Part shown: positions 25,098-39,500 of the stretch, one piece after another | How the letters are laid out: the number at the start of each line of letters is the position of its first letter | Numbering within the stretch: the first letter of the stretch is position 1 | Assembly (NCBI GenBank): GCA_019321725.1 | Contig: CM033119.1 | Span: forward strand, 2,877,865-2,941,864 | Length of the DNA stretch: 64,000 nt | Reading direction: 5' to 3' | DNA from: Paulownia fortunei | Taxonomy: Eukaryota > Streptophyta > Magnoliopsida > Lamiales > Paulowniaceae | The notes under the pieces: generated by a model | The model's input: the letters and a program-made list of their open reading frames with translations, nothing else | Databases searched by the model: none | What the model was told of the DNA's origin: nothing | Translations under genes and position numbers: made by a program

Positions 25098-27600
25098 CAG
25101 TAGGAAAAAAATGCATGGATTCTGCTTTGTGAGTCCTTCAATGGTGAGGATATGGAACAAGAAAAGGGACTGAATTGCAATTTCATGATGCATTCTCAAG
25201 CAAGTGGGAACTTCTCATTGGGGGTATTTAATTCTTTTTTAATTTTCTTTCTCTTTACAGTTGAAAATTTAATTTTGTGGGCCTAATGATATATACATCA
25301 GTTTTTGGCTCAACCCTATCTGTTTTTGGTCTTTGTTATAGCCATCCTAGTTTATGATACCAATTTTTTTTGTCAAATAGCTTCTGGCTTGTAATTTCCA
25401 ACCAACAGTACTAACTGATTTCCCTTTTCTTGTTTGTTTGTTTGCTCTTTTGTATATGTGTTTACTTAGTCAAACTTGCAATTATTGGAAACAAGGTTTG
25501 GATACCACTATCTTGGTGTTTTTTTTCTGCTTGATGGACATGTTTTCTTCATCTGACTATATATTTTAAGTAGTTAGAGGTAGATAAAATTCATATCTAG
25601 AACATTTTCGTTTTAATTTTTGGAACTTTTATCAGATAATAGCTCAAGGCAAAAGCCTTTTCTTTATTTTTTTATGATGAAAATGAAAATTAAAGATCTA
25701 AGATCTAATTGTGTTTGTTTGGTGATTAAATTACAATCCTAGAGAGATTGGATTCTATTTTCAATATAGTAAACAACTAATAATTTTTATTTTCATGATA
25801 CTAACGTCTCTAAAAACCCGTTTGTTTGGATTATCTTGTTGACGTTATTTTCATTATTTCATCAAAAATCATATAAAACTGAGAACCTAGCATGTATCTT
25901 AAATTTTACATGGATTGAAATTCAGAAGGGAAAATCAAATTTTGGTTTTTTTTCCTATAGCTCAAATCAAAATGTTGTCTTAATATTCTATTTCTAGATT
26001 TAGGAATCATGCCTCCAAGTTCCAACCTTGCTGCTATAAATTGGCAAACATCTTTTAAAAGTGTATAGTTAAGAAAATTATTTATACACTGCAGTAGAAA
26101 ATCCAAATTGATAATAAAGTCAATATTAAAAAATAAGTTCTGAATATTTATTAATGGACATGTTTCGGTTCCTTCTTTATGGCTAACGTGGGAGCGTTTA
26201 GATTGGCAATCATGAAAATGTTAAAAATTGGGAGGCAATTGTATTTTTAATATTTTTTTTTTAATATAGAAAAGATATATTAAAGAACAAAGATGAACAT
26301 TTAATTATTGAAAGCAAAAGGTGGATGATGCTAGGGCATGACTTGAAGAGGTTAGATTAAGTAAAGATTAGAATATGTATTAAGCTACTATCCATCCACC
26401 TAACACACGGCGACGTCTGATTAAAATATTGATTTTCAATAGGATTAAAAAATCTACCGCCGTATGGTTTCGTTTGTTTTTTGACATTTAGACATTAATC
26501 TTGTTCAAACATAATATTTCATATATACGTAGATTATTTGGCTTATGAAAGTCAAGAAAATAGCATAAAGGCAAAAACGTGCCTGGAAGAAAAACTAGTT
26601 AAACATATAATTCACTGTATAATAACAAAGAAAGAATGGGCAGGTGCTATGTATTGAGCACTGTGAAATCAGCAAGTGCTGACATCTATGCTAGCTTAAG
26701 CATGACATCATCTTTCTTATTTCAATCTTGTACATTTTTTATTTTCTTTGGAAGAAAACTAATTTGATCAAGTTTTGGCCATAAAACAGTTATTAGTTTT
26801 ATTTATGAATATTAAAACTAGCCGACTTCAATTAATCCTCAATTTCTATAGATACAGTATTTCCCCAAGCATTTTCTGGTCCTGATAAGGTAGTGTTTGG
26901 AATCTTTTTTAGGGTTGGTTTGTGAAAATATTTTGTGAAATCTTTGGGATATAGCGACAATGAGTCCAACCAGTGAAATGTATAATTTGATCAAGTTTAG
27001 CATTTTTTTTATTGAAGAAAATGTGTTAGATCAACTTACAAATACCTATGTATATGCACGCTTTGAAAACAAAATTGACAAAACATAAAAAAATTTCATA
27101 AACTTAACAAAAGAAATACGTTTTAGTAGAGTATACTCCGCAACAAGTTGCATGCAGTGTGTCAAAATCGCAGTTATTACACAGCACACCTTGCCGGTCC
27201 AAAGAAGTTGTTTGGGTATCCAACAACTAAAAAGTATGCGATGCTCCATCTACATCAAACCCTGTTTGGTATTTTCTTGGATTTAATTTTACCACCAAAA
27301 CCCTGCCAACCAAGAAAAGTAGAACTATTCAATGGCAAAAGACCCACCAGAGGTATAATATAAGGGTCATGTAAGAATTTTGTACTTAAGCAGAAGCTTC
27401 CGACTGTGCAAACAAGGCCCAAGACAGCCTGTAGTTTTTAACACTAACTAAAATCACCATGTACAGTTTCATCCGAAGCATTTTGCCAAAAGGGCTGGTT
27501 ATGATCAACTTGTCACAGATACTATTTTCTGTTTCTTCATGGTTGAATAGCCATTCTGGTTATCTGAACCACAGTCCGGGGATCACTTCCTGTTTTGAGA
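25098..27600. other. Intergenic and 3' flanking sequence
   Basis: About 2.5 kb between the VQ stop and the 3' end of gene A, which converge. No coding signal. The part nearest 27.6 kb probably includes the 3' UTR of gene A. No terminator or element identified. Confidence 0.55.
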
Positions 27601-27671
27601 TCTCAAAAGTCAAGCTGAAGGACAGGGATTACAGATATTCCAAGAACATGTTTATTCTCCTAATATACTGG

Positions 27672-30600
27672 TTAAAAATTGCCCGATCCATAACTAGAAC
27701 AGTTACTCAGTGGGCTACGAGGACTCCGATCACCACATCCCTTCATTGTCACAGAAATTTTACCCCCACTGGAGCCAGCATCATTCGGTAGATCTGCATG
27801 TATTATGGGGTTGTCCCCCAATTCCCCTCTACATGAATGAGAATGTGATGGGGAACTCTGCTTTCCCCTAAATACTCCCCATAGATAATACTTGCCCTGA
27901 AATCCTGCAGAACTATATAGTCTAAGAGGTTTGCTTGTACAAGAATTAAAGGGCAACTATGTGAAAAATTCAGCGGCAACGTTAATAGACATCGACAAAA
28001 AGACGACTCAAACTTACTCCAGTATAGCAGTGGCAATTCCGTCGAAGTAAAAATCAGAAGCTCAGCATTCTGCACAATGGCTTTCAAAGCAAGTTCTTTA
28101 CGCATCATTTCCTCAACCAAGTGGTCAAAAACTCGTTCACTTCCATAGAAAATTATTAAAGATAAAGTCAATGAGAAAGCACAAAAATCTAAAAGGGGAT
28201 CAAAGAGTAACAAACAGGTAACGGCAAAAAAAAAAAAAAAAAAAGCAAACTGACACCTTATCTCGGATGGAAAGAAATAGAGTGCAATATTATCGCCACT
28301 GGGTTCTGATGTCTCAAAACTTTTTGGCCATACAACGGATCTTGGAAGCATTTCCAGTTGAAGTACCGGTTGAAACTGACATGCCTCCTCATATACTTTT
28401 TGGCATGCTTTGCTAGACATGTGAGCTATAAGCCCATCAAGTATCTCATGTTTTTTGTTCCAAATATTGAAACTTCCCCTGTCATTATTAAGCAAATTGC
28501 TGATAAGCATGGCAGTAAATATGTAATTTCAGTAAATTTTTGTCCATAATATGATTTTTCTCACCTCCAAATTGGCATGACAACTGGTTCAGCAGATGAG
28601 ATATCTAAATCTTTTGGAAGATCGTTGCAGAAATTGTTCCTACGGCGACGTGCAGAGCTCCTCTCTTCTCCATCTTCTGATTCTCTATTATTGATATGGT
28701 CCTTGCTTGGGCCGAATTTACTTTGTTCATTACTCGTGTCAGCACACTGATTTTCTAAGTTGAACCCTTTACCTTCCTGGAGAGGTTGACCAGAGCCAGT
28801 TCCATGCATTTGCTCCTGCAGAATGGCTTCAGACGACATAACAGTTTTCTTCTTCTTTGAACTTTTCAAAGGTCCATTACATATAACAACAGGATGCTCT
28901 GCTGTGCAAGGATCAGTATCGGAATCCAAAGGTTTCCAGGAGATACATTCTTGACCTTTCTGCTCAGAGCCCTTATTTTCTTTCACCTTAGAAGGTAATG
29001 TAGAATCACTCGCCAATCTGGCGCACTCACTGATGTCTACTTTTACGCGTTCCTCATGAGATTGCTTGGATGATGTATTACCAAGTCTATCCTGGTCTTT
29101 CACCATAGTGGATTCCGTAATACTTCTCTTTTTCTTCTTATTTTCCTTCAGGGTGCCATCTGATAACCTCGCGTGCTGCATCAGATTGCCCTTGGCCTTT
29201 TCCTCCTCAAGCTGTTGGGAAGAGCTCTGCTGACATCTATTTCTTTCATCTGCTGGCAAAAGAATAGCATTTTCATCATTCTTCCCTCCTAATTGCATAA
29301 GATTACACTCCCTGGCTGATTCACCACATTCAACAAAATCAAGTTCTGTGCAAGCATCATATGATTGCTCAGGCCCATCCTTATAAACATGCTCCAATGT
29401 TTGAACTACCACTAAATTTTTTTTCTTTGTTCCAACCCCAGACAACCTTTTAATGTTTTTTGAAACTATACAATCTCTTGTCTGGGATGGGATGGCATCA
29501 TGGTCGGAAACAGCAGATTGGTTTTGCACTTCTGCTTCACAGTCATCACAAGCCCAATGAACAAATTCATCAAAAGTCTCCGGTATTACATCCAGACAGT
29601 AGCTGAAAAAACAAAAAAAATAGTCAATCAGAAACATTCCCATCCTAATCCTAGGTTACAGCATGAGAACAGTACATATCCAAATACCCCCAGCTAAAGC
29701 ATGAGTACAGTACATGTAGCAACACAATCAATGACGAGTTAATGGTTAAACAAATTGAACATAATAGGTCTCCACCCCAACAATATATATAGCAAAAATA
29801 AGTAAAAACCATAGTAGTCTGGGACTAAATCATCAAGAAATCCTCACACAAATTCAATGCCACACGCCAATGTCAATCTCATCACAGAGATTCACATACA
29901 TTACACTTTCTTTTTTCCTTTTGTATCTTTCTGAATTTACAAGAGTATCAGCTAAGCTAAATGAGAAAAAGAATAACTAAAGTTAGGAAACAAGGGAACT
30001 AAGGAAAGGTATTAGCTTCCATTTCTGATACTTCACAGGGCTTTAGAAGGAATAAAGTTCCAACGGCAACGTGTTTACATTTGGCTCCACAAATACAAAA
30101 GAAACCAGAACAGAAAGGCAAAAGGCTCCTCAGCTATGGACCCTAATGGCAAAGCCAATTATATGTGTTCAAACCTGAAAGAGTAGGTAACGAAGATGTG
30201 TCTACTTCTTACTTCGGTCTTTCTTTGCTAACCTCCATTCCCCAAACTACTTCAGTCAATGCAATTTGCAAAATTCACAATCCACAAAACAAGTTGTTCC
30301 TCTTTCTTGGGGTCAGAGCAGGAAAATGTTAATACTTTTTGGAGAATAATAGGACAGCGAGTATCAAATTGTAGTACACAGAGCATAGTTACATTGTTTA
30401 ACTTTAGACCAGACCAGTAAGACACTAAGTACATATTTGGACTTATTTGATACAGGCCAAACCACAAACAGCACAACGGTGGCTTCTTTATCAACCATCC
30501 ATACTATCTTAAATATGCGATCAAACTAAAAGAACAAAAGACAATTAATGGTTTTAAAATCTCTAATTTACTCCACCATTGGTCTGGCGTGCTAGAGCCT

Positions 30601-33322
30601 GCAGTTTAATAATAGAAGGTGAAATTTAAAATAAAAGTTAGAACTTTTTTCTGCATATACCATGCACGGAGAGAGAGAGAGAGAGAGAGAAATTAAGAAG
30701 GGGGCAATGCCACCACAGAAAGGGAAAGAGGGGGGAGAGTCTGAATGGGGAAGGGAAAGTTATAACATCAGCACTATGAGGCTTACCGATGCACAGCAAC
30801 ATCCAGACATTTGACACAGTATACAAAGGCATTAGTGAATCCTCTATTGCCACACTGCAGACATATTGTCCCCTGCATGATGAATTTATACACAAGTCAA
30901 CCATAACATAAGCTGGTTAATATAATCTAGGAATCAGTTGCTATTTCTTCAAGCACAGTTCAAACGAATGTTGAAAAGCATTAAAGCCGGTTGATAATAT
31001 GGAAACCAGAATTAATAATTTCCTAAAAATTCTTGTAGACATAAAAAATCATTGCCAAATTATGCATTTACTTATCAATTTTATATTTTCATTTATTTTT
31101 AATCCTTATTAAATTCCAAGATTAGATAAAGTATGTATCTGATAGCAAATCAAATATCATCAGGCATGAAATTCTGATATTTTGGCAATTCAAATCATAG
31201 ATGTGAATGTCAATGTTTTAGTAATCCAAATCAAATGTTGTGATTAAGTAAATATCCATCAAATCAGGAAGGGTCAATCAAATAGTGTCACTTCATACAT
31301 AATCACAACAAGAGCTCTTATCCTACAAGTATAAATAGAGTAATATCTAAGAAGCAAAATACACAAGTCTAAAGAGAGACATTGGAAGAGGTTCAAAATT
31401 CTCTCAACTCAAATTTATCAAATTCAAGAAGATTCACAACGTTCACGGCATTCAAAATCATAGTGTTTAATTTGAGATTATGGTGCTAAACCATCGAATT
31501 AGTATTATAAAGATATCAATATACTGATTGTATCCACAATGAAAATAATATAGGTTAAGCCATTTTTCAATTCTTTCCATGTAAGCAGTTAAGCCTAATG
31601 ACATCAATATCTATGGAAGGAAATGATCTTTTATGTTGATTAAAACAATCAGGCTTAAGATACCTGATATAAAATAAAGTTCTTTTTACATAATAAGGAG
31701 GTCCAGATGCTTAAAGAGTTTCGAAAATATTTTTTGTTCTTCATAATAGTACACCACAATGAAAATTATCCATAAACGAATACAATTAATTGGAAATTAT
31801 GTTCTTTTGATTCTGTTTGCATGAAGATCACTATTAATTATGCGGTGGCACTCTTTGGACCTTAAGGCACTTTCTATAGTGCAGGAATATATGTCAATGT
31901 CATCCTTAGAGACAAACAATACATATTCAATAAGCATTAATTAACACAGAAGCATCATTATTTTCATCTGATTATATGTCCAAAAGTTTGCAGTAAATCC
32001 AGAAGTAAAAGATGGACATGGATTTGGGTGAAACAATTGCTATGGGCTACCAAATCCGAAAAGGTAAATAAATATCGAAACAAAGATCGAGTGATAAAAG
32101 TTTTACTAAATCAAGCTAATAACAACCATATGTAAATTACGTCACATATCCGAGGAAATCACTAATTACACGAAAACCCAAGTCCATAAATTACAGTAAA
32201 TGAAAAAAATACGAGCAACACATCCATGTGTGTAGAAGAATGAACATTCAAGTTTCCATAAGCATGGAACCGGTTAAACTTTAAGCCCACCTTGGTTGTA
32301 TCTTTCAAAGTACTCCTATCAATGTCATTTGTTGTTTCGTCAAAGGAAAAGATAAATGAAATGAAACCTAAATTGTCAATGATAATAGTGAGGAAAAGAA
32401 AAATACACATATTATACACTGCATTAGCAACATGTGTGGCCTTTTTGAGTGTCTGTTTCAGCATATCACAGTCAGCCTCATTAATTTGTTCTTTAATGGG
32501 AAAGAAAGATTTATTGCTAATTTCCACTAATTCTACCAGACATTTTAAGATTTATCAAGATAACCTGTACCTAATGCAATAAAAGGTAAACCCTTTTGCA
32601 ATGATAATAAGCACTTGTGTCACAACAGCAATTGGCTGGACAAGAAAGCATGAATCACTTTTCTAATTGAGATAATAAGCAACAAATGCAAAGTTAACGG
32701 CCCCAACTGATTGTACACGGAGCTCCAAGTGTCGCAAATTTGATTCCATTAGTAACTGAACATTAATCTGCAACAACAAAGCCATGCTTCAACATTGATA
32801 CGTCATTTTCACCAAAGGGAACCGTCCCCACCCTCCCACGTACAAACACACACAAATTTGTTTCCAAGTAGCATCCAATGAACAAACCTCGCTTCACTAA
32901 ATCTTTAAATTTTGCCCAAAGTCCAACCATAACCTCAATAAATTTGGGGTCTAACGACATAAAGGGACAATTAGAAGTCCAAGATTTCCTAAAAAGACTG
33001 ATTTTGCAAGAGCACAAATCCACATGCGAAACATTGAACAACTTTGACTTCCCAGGGCAGGAAAAGAAAAAAGAAAAAAGAAAAAAATAAAACAAAATGC
33101 AAGCGCGAAACAGTAAACACGAACGGGAATTTACAGGAAGAAAAGTCACAAAAAATCTATGATTAGAAAAACAGCACTGTTATTTAACAAACAAAATAGT
33201 ATTCAAAAACCCATATACACATGCACCTATATATAGATTTTCACAATGCAGATAGGATATCAGAAAATCCCAATTAACAAAAAGGCGGAAACACAGAGAG
33301 GACGGAATAGGAAGTGTACCAT
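27672..33322 (-). CDS. Gene A: PHD-finger and SPOC-like protein, AIPP2/PAIPP2 family
   Basis: Six coding exons: 33320-33322, 30787-30872, 28565-29602, 28257-28478, 28018-28139 and 27672-27904. All phases agree, giving 567 residues. Residues 5-51 form a complete C4HC3 PHD finger (C5, C8, C20, C23, H29, C32, C48, C51). Residues about 52-365 are a charged, low-complexity linker with several KKK runs that suit a nuclear protein. Residues about 370-503 are the SPOC-like domain seen in Arabidopsis AIPP2/PAIPP2 and related PHD proteins, with IWRGSF, AHMSSKAC, LEMLPR, VVWPKSF, IALYFFP, LALKAI, AELLIFTS and FQGKYYLWGVFRG. In Arabidopsis these proteins read histone marks and join a BAH-PHD-CPL2 complex that represses transcription; the role here is inferred. 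The ATG is the last three bases of exon 1, ahead of a 2,447-base intron, and begins M-G-T-I-C as relatives do. Its start is less certain than the rest. Confidence 0.88.
30669..30691 (+). repeat. (GA)n microsatellite inside gene A intron 2
   Basis: A GA dinucleotide run of about 23 bases, roughly 95 bases past the donor of the PHD exon. No function seen. Confidence 0.9.
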
Positions 33323-34433
33323 GATGACAAGAACTGAATGTTACAGTAAAGCTTGAATCTTGAAATTGAAGAAGCTATAGCAAAGGGCAAGTAATTTTCT
33401 CTCTCTGTTTTTTTCTATTTTTTGAAGAGCCTATAGAACTCAAAGGGTTTAATGGAGAACAAGATATCGAAATTTTGATTAATTTCAATCTGTTCTTATT
33501 CCTAACCCTAGTAAGGAGCCATTACAGAAAACACAACCCACAGATGGAGACCGGTTGCCGGTCAAAATAAAGTTATAAAAATCCTGCTTACTTAAATATC
33601 GGACAAACAATATTCTGTATTTTATATGTATTAGTATATTATAAATTTTTATTAAAAATTATTCTTGAAATATAAAATAAATAATATACGGATTCGATAA
33701 TATATTAATATAAAAGAATAATTTAGAAGTAAAAATATAATTTATTTTAATATTTTTTTATATGGATAGTGCTAGTAAAGTATGCTACATATTTCTAAAA
33801 TTTCTAGAGAAATGTAAAAATATAAAAAAAAAATATTGAATGTGAAAAAAGGTTCTATATAAATAGGGAAAGAGAGACATTTTTATAAATATGTAGTCCG
33901 AATATTCCACTGCTACCTACTATTTTATTTATCAAGTTAATGTCCAACCTTTCATCATTTCTCATGTAAAAAACAAAACAATTTTCCATAACCATTTAAA
34001 CAATATATCCAACACATGCCTAAACTTATTTTTAATTCTAAAAATTTAATTTATATGTGCCACTATATTATATAATTTATAATTATGAGGTAACATTGAG
34101 ACAATTATTTAAGAATAATTAATACTTTTATAAATTATTGAATTTCTTATTTTTTAAGTGCATGATATACAATTAATACGTATAAATAAAATTAATATCT
34201 ATAAATATTTGGTAAGATGTATTACAATATATCAAGTATAATACAAGATCTATATAATACATGTATTAAATATTTCACACAAAAAATAAAAATATTATTT
34301 GCTAAGATCAAAATATATGAAAAATGAGAATAGTTTTTAATTATTTATAAATATGTGCATTATAGGAATTTTAATTAATAGAGCTAAAAAAAACCTAGAA
34401 CATTTATATCCAAGAGAACAGAAAAGAAACCCA

Positions 34434-34457
34434 ATATATATATATATATATATATAT
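34434..34457 (+). repeat. (AT)n microsatellite
   Basis: An AT dinucleotide run of about 24 bases in AT-rich intergenic DNA. Confidence 0.9.
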
Positions 34458-35208
34458 TTATTTTATTTTATTTTTATTTTTGGACTACATGTCCAAATGA
34501 TGGGAACTTAATATTTATAATTGCGATTTTCTTGAAATCAATATTTACAAAAAATTAAGAATTACACCTTTTTTCATTTAATCATATCAAACAATGGATT
34601 TTGGATTTGATATGAAATGAAATTGTATTTGAATTTTGAAATTGAATGGTTATATTCTTTTTGCTCTTAAATTTTATAAATAACGATAATATTGCAAAAA
34701 GACATTGCATCCTTAATTATAAAATCGCATTCTCTTTTTTTTTTTTTTTGTAATTTCACTTTTACTAAGAACTTTTCAGTTCAAAAATTTTAAATCAAAA
34801 TATCGTTTAGTCTTTCAATTTATTCATTCTAAATATTTAAAAAAAAACTGAATTTACAAATTTAAATTCCATCAAAACCAATAAAATTCCTTTCCATTTC
34901 AATCACAAATCCTTTACTTTTAAGTATGCTTGAAATGTATTAATCGTCTCAATATCATGTAAGAGAGAGGGGTAGAGAGAGTATGATGAATGGCAAAATT
35001 GCCCTTTTGAAAATTTCCTTTATTGTTTAAGATTTTATCCATTGTTATTAGTTATTCTTTTTTATACTGTCAACGTCAGAGTCTCAGAAAAAGGAGCACA
35101 AATCTAAAAATACTTGGACGTGGATAGAGATTCTCGTCAGTGTTTTCCCGTACTTGTACTAGGAATCGAATCGCTATCAAAGTACAATTCATAGTAACAA
35201 TTTTTTCT

Positions 35209-35288
35209 GAATTTTTTGAAAATAATTTAAATAAAATATAATTTATGTGAATTTTTTGAAAATAATTTGAATAAAATATAATTTATGG
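35209..35288 (+). repeat. 40-bp tandem duplication
   Basis: Two adjoining 40-base units (35209-35248 and 35249-35288), nearly identical, each starting GAATTTTTTGAAAATAATTT. Intergenic. Confidence 0.85.
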
Positions 35289-36560
35289 GAATGTTGAAAT
35301 TCGATATATATTCGATAAATGTTAATATGATGAAATCTTTTAAATTTTTCTTAAAGAAAGTTATTTATTCTCGAATTTTATTTTTATTTTGATAAGATTA
35401 TGTTATACTAACTTATTTTTTTATTTTTTCAGTACACATATATATTTTTACTAGATAATATAATTGTTTGTTATAATATGCTCACACACATGTATTATTT
35501 TTATGAAATAATTAGGTATTTTGTGTCTATATATTTCATATTAATCACAAATTATAAAGATGAATTATGTTATATAAATGAAATTTTATTAATTTTTTTA
35601 AATTAATCTAAATAATACCTAAATTATAAATTTTAAGAGCTAATAAATTATTTTCGAATCCAAAATTTATTACTATGCTCTTAGCTGCCTGCCCCAACCA
35701 TCACTCTTCTAGTGGCAGGCAGTTAATATGATCCATAATTTTCGAATAGGCAAATTTGAACTTATTCGTGAAAATAGTCCATAAAGTAGTTGGTTCCATA
35801 CCTTTTTAATCAACAAAATTGCTCAACATGAACAAAATCTCAATAATTTGCCTTTTGATGGAAGAATTTAAATTGGGTTTGAGAATAATTGAATCAGAAG
35901 GTAAATTATGGTGATCAAGACCTTCAAATCGGGCTAATTTAAGTCCAAATTTGAACCTACTCCAAATTTATTTTGAGATGAATTTTTAAATTTATAAATA
36001 AATTTAAGACATGTCTTTATTTTTTATTTTAAAACCAATTCCGCCCCATTTAATATTTTTATTTAATTTTCTTTTAATACGTGTTTTATTTTAAAAAATA
36101 TTTTTTTTATTAATTTTAAAATTATAAAACGAATCTAATAGGTTTAGTTGGTTTAACTCAAACTCGACAGATCCAGAACGGAAGCGGGACTTGGGTTCTT
36201 AAAAATTTTGGCAGAACGAAACTCGAATTTTGACAAACCAACCTCATTCTCATTCCCACTGCAAATTTCATACTAGTGGAGGTTTGCATGTAAACCAACC
36301 TAGCAGTTGTATAGGATACAGTCTGAGGTTCAGAGATAAATAACCACAAAGTCCAAAAATTATATTCATATCACAACACCTTCCAAAAGATTTGTTTAGA
36401 TTTTAACACGATATGTTACTGAGTCATATGCACAAGACAACTACAGCACTTGTAAGGCAAAAGTGGCAGAATCCACAGCAATACATCCATCTGCCTAAAC
36501 TTGTAGGAATATTAGCTAAGATGTAATGTTGGTCAAGGTGTTGCCTGATCATTAAACCAG

Positions 36561-39500
36561 CTAAGGCATTGAAGCTAAGTGAGTCTCAAGTGATTGAATT
36601 TCAAATTGCATCCTTTGCAAATTGGCACTCTTCTCCTCTATTAATTTTTGAAGACTCTCTTTTAGGCATGTATTTGTGATCTCATCGAGAGTTTCTTGGA
36701 GGATGTGATGTCGCTTTTCAAACCAGTGGGCTTCGCTGGCTGTCCTCTCAGTCTCTGTGAACAAAACATGCATAATGTGAATTTGTACTCAATTCTTTTA
36801 TGAGGGGCAGAAGGTTTAATTTTTTGAGGAATTATTATGATGTGCAGGCTTAAAGGTTTTGTTCCTTATGAAATGATGTTGAAAAAGATGCAGGTTCAAT
36901 CATATTATAGGGAGTGAGACAGGCAAAGTATACTGCTTACTGATTAATGGAGTATACCTTGTAATACTCCTCTGTCAGTCTCCTTTGGATTTTTCCTATA
37001 TTTCTTTGTTCCGTCAGCCATCAAACTTTTGACTTCCGGCGACACATTAGGGCAACCTTCCAACTGCATTGTAGGATCACCTCCACCCAAATGTGCCTTC
37101 AGTCGTGCAATTCCTCCACGTTTAGAAACAAAACCACAATACTTGCATTTTGTGGCCTGTCTCATTTCATCCAGCGGTATAGCATGCTCCCATGTATCAT
37201 CTAGTGGCCTTCCCCTCTTAGATGGTTTGGCAGAATCTGCTTGTTTCAGGGAACAACGAACTTGTTAAACAATACAAGGCTCTGGTACAAAAGTAAAGTG
37301 AATGAATTAAAACCAATCACTCCAGTTGAAGTGCTTATAATCTGAGTGTCTTTGACATGATAATAAAAAACCAGTGGCATAGCCAGGAACAAACTCCGTG
37401 ACTCTTCATCTGGAGAAGATTTTAATTCATGAGTCATTTGATTCAATGATTTGTGTTTCACGATACCTAAATGAGAATTCTCCTTAACGAGAGATTGACT
37501 AATAGTACTAGGTTACTTCTTTAGCGAGATAAAATCCAAGCAAAATAGAAATGTTTGCTTCATTTTGAACCTTATGAGCTGCTGCCCAAACTTCTGTATG
37601 GACAAGAAATCAGCACATACCAAACTAGATATAATATTGAGTCCATTGCAAATCATACGTCTTTGTCCCTATTGTATAACTCCAGTGGTGAACCTCGACA
37701 ACTGATAACTAGTATATAAAATAGCAAAGGAAAGAAACACAGAGTGTATGCCCTGTTCTAACACACTTTATTTGCAAAAGTATATAGAATTTTCATGTAA
37801 TATTTCTGTTTCATGCATCGCTGAAGACTTACCATGAGACTTCCTTGTCCAAGTGGCCGTTGAATTTTTTGCCCACTCATTGAACCACTGTTCCATCACT
37901 CTTTTAACTCCTAGTGACACCTGAGGGCAACCCCGCAACTGCATTTGAGGACACCCTCCACCCAAATGCGCCTTTAAACGTGAAATTCCCCCATATAGAG
38001 AAACAAAACCACAATAATTGCACTGTGTCTTTTGCCTAGCCTCATCCAATGGCACTGCATGTTCCCAAGCATCATCTAGTGGCCTTCCCCTCTTTTCGAC
38101 TTGCACACCAGCTGCTGCAAACATGCACTCCCCACCCCAAGAAAGGGAAGAATATGAGAGAAAAAAGAAAGTCATCTCGATCAGGAATCAATGATTTATC
38201 ACAAGTTCAAAATTGAGTCAAGTAAATAAATACTGTTTCAGTTTCACTGATATTATATAGGTATGTATACCATAGGAAGAATAATCAAAAAATTTCATCA
38301 ACAATGAATGCACTGCTATCAAATGACCAAGAAGTTAATGTTGACCATCAGTGAGATTTTCCACAGAGTCGCAATATAAAATCAATCAAAAAAAGAAAAG
38401 AATGCAAATGCAAAAAGTATGTATACCTTGAGACTCTTTCATCCTAGATGCTGTCAAACTTTTCGCCCATTCGGACATGACTCCTTTCATTTCGGGTGAC
38501 ATAGAGGCTGTCGAATGTTTTACTCTTTCAGACATGACTTCTTTTATTTCAGGCGATACCTTAGGCCAAGCTTCCATGTGCATATTTGGATCTCCTCCAC
38601 CCAACTGTACCTTATGATGTGAAATTCCCCCACGTAAAGAAACGAAGCCAAAATACTTGCAATCTGTCTTCTGACCTGCTACATCCAATGGCTTGGCATG
38701 TTCCCAAGCGACATCATGTGGCCTTCCCCTTTTATCAACATGTGCTGCCGATTCTGCCAATACCCATCACCACCCCAATAAAGTATAGCAGAAAAAGAAA
38801 ATTAAAATAGAGCACATTAGGAAGCAATGTCTATCAAGATTTTCTTGAACTTAACGAGATGCGTGAACGCAGCAGTTGATTTTGAGCACTAGTTAATTCT
38901 AAACGAGTTTACTATGCTAAGATAAAGTATAAAATGAAAGCAATATATAAATTGTGTACACCAGTCTCTCAGTCAAATGAAATCAACCATGTACTTATAC
39001 CTTAACACCAAGCAATGAGAGTGGCTCCACATCCTATTTTGAAGTGAAGTAAATTAAAAAAATGATCTTTGTGACCTGCTTTCTCTTGTTTCCACTGAGT
39101 TCTTTAGTCTTCAACGTTATTCTTCTTAAATTTGATTTCACTAGAATTTCAAATTTCCAATAGATTATATTTTTCCTCTGTTTCTTTCTTTCCTTTTCTT
39201 TCTTTGTTCTATTTTTTTTCTTTTTCTTTTTTCTGTTGGATTGTCTTTTACTCCATCTTTGTTCTATGTCAAGAAATTCGTATTAGTCATTGCACCTGAA
39301 AAAAGTAACTTCCGAAAGAGTGAAAAATTATCTTAAACTTGAAAAGAAAAACTCAGAAGTTAGATTCTGACAGAATACAACTACACTTCTACAGTATTTA
39401 GCTACAATTCTGAAATATATAAATTCTTGTTTTACAAAGATTTTTCTAGTAATAAATTTTGTAGTCTAAAGGTTATCGATTAATTCAATGAATTATTGAT

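Larger units (their letters stand above)
33323..36560. other. Intergenic between gene A start and gene B stop
   Basis: Gene A's 5' leader and promoter should occupy the first few hundred bases. Its leader spans about 33323-33480, and a pyrimidine-rich tract with TTTTTTCT lies on the minus strand. The remainder is very AT-rich, with an AT microsatellite (34434-34457) and a 40-bp tandem pair. No gene seen. The last 200 bases or so before 36561 are probably gene B's 3' UTR. Confidence 0.55.

Noticed and set aside
27803..28510. A long open frame of 235 codons within gene A.
   Set aside because: It is read-through of introns 4 and 5. The conserved SPOC-like motifs sit only in the exon portions, and splice sites separate them.
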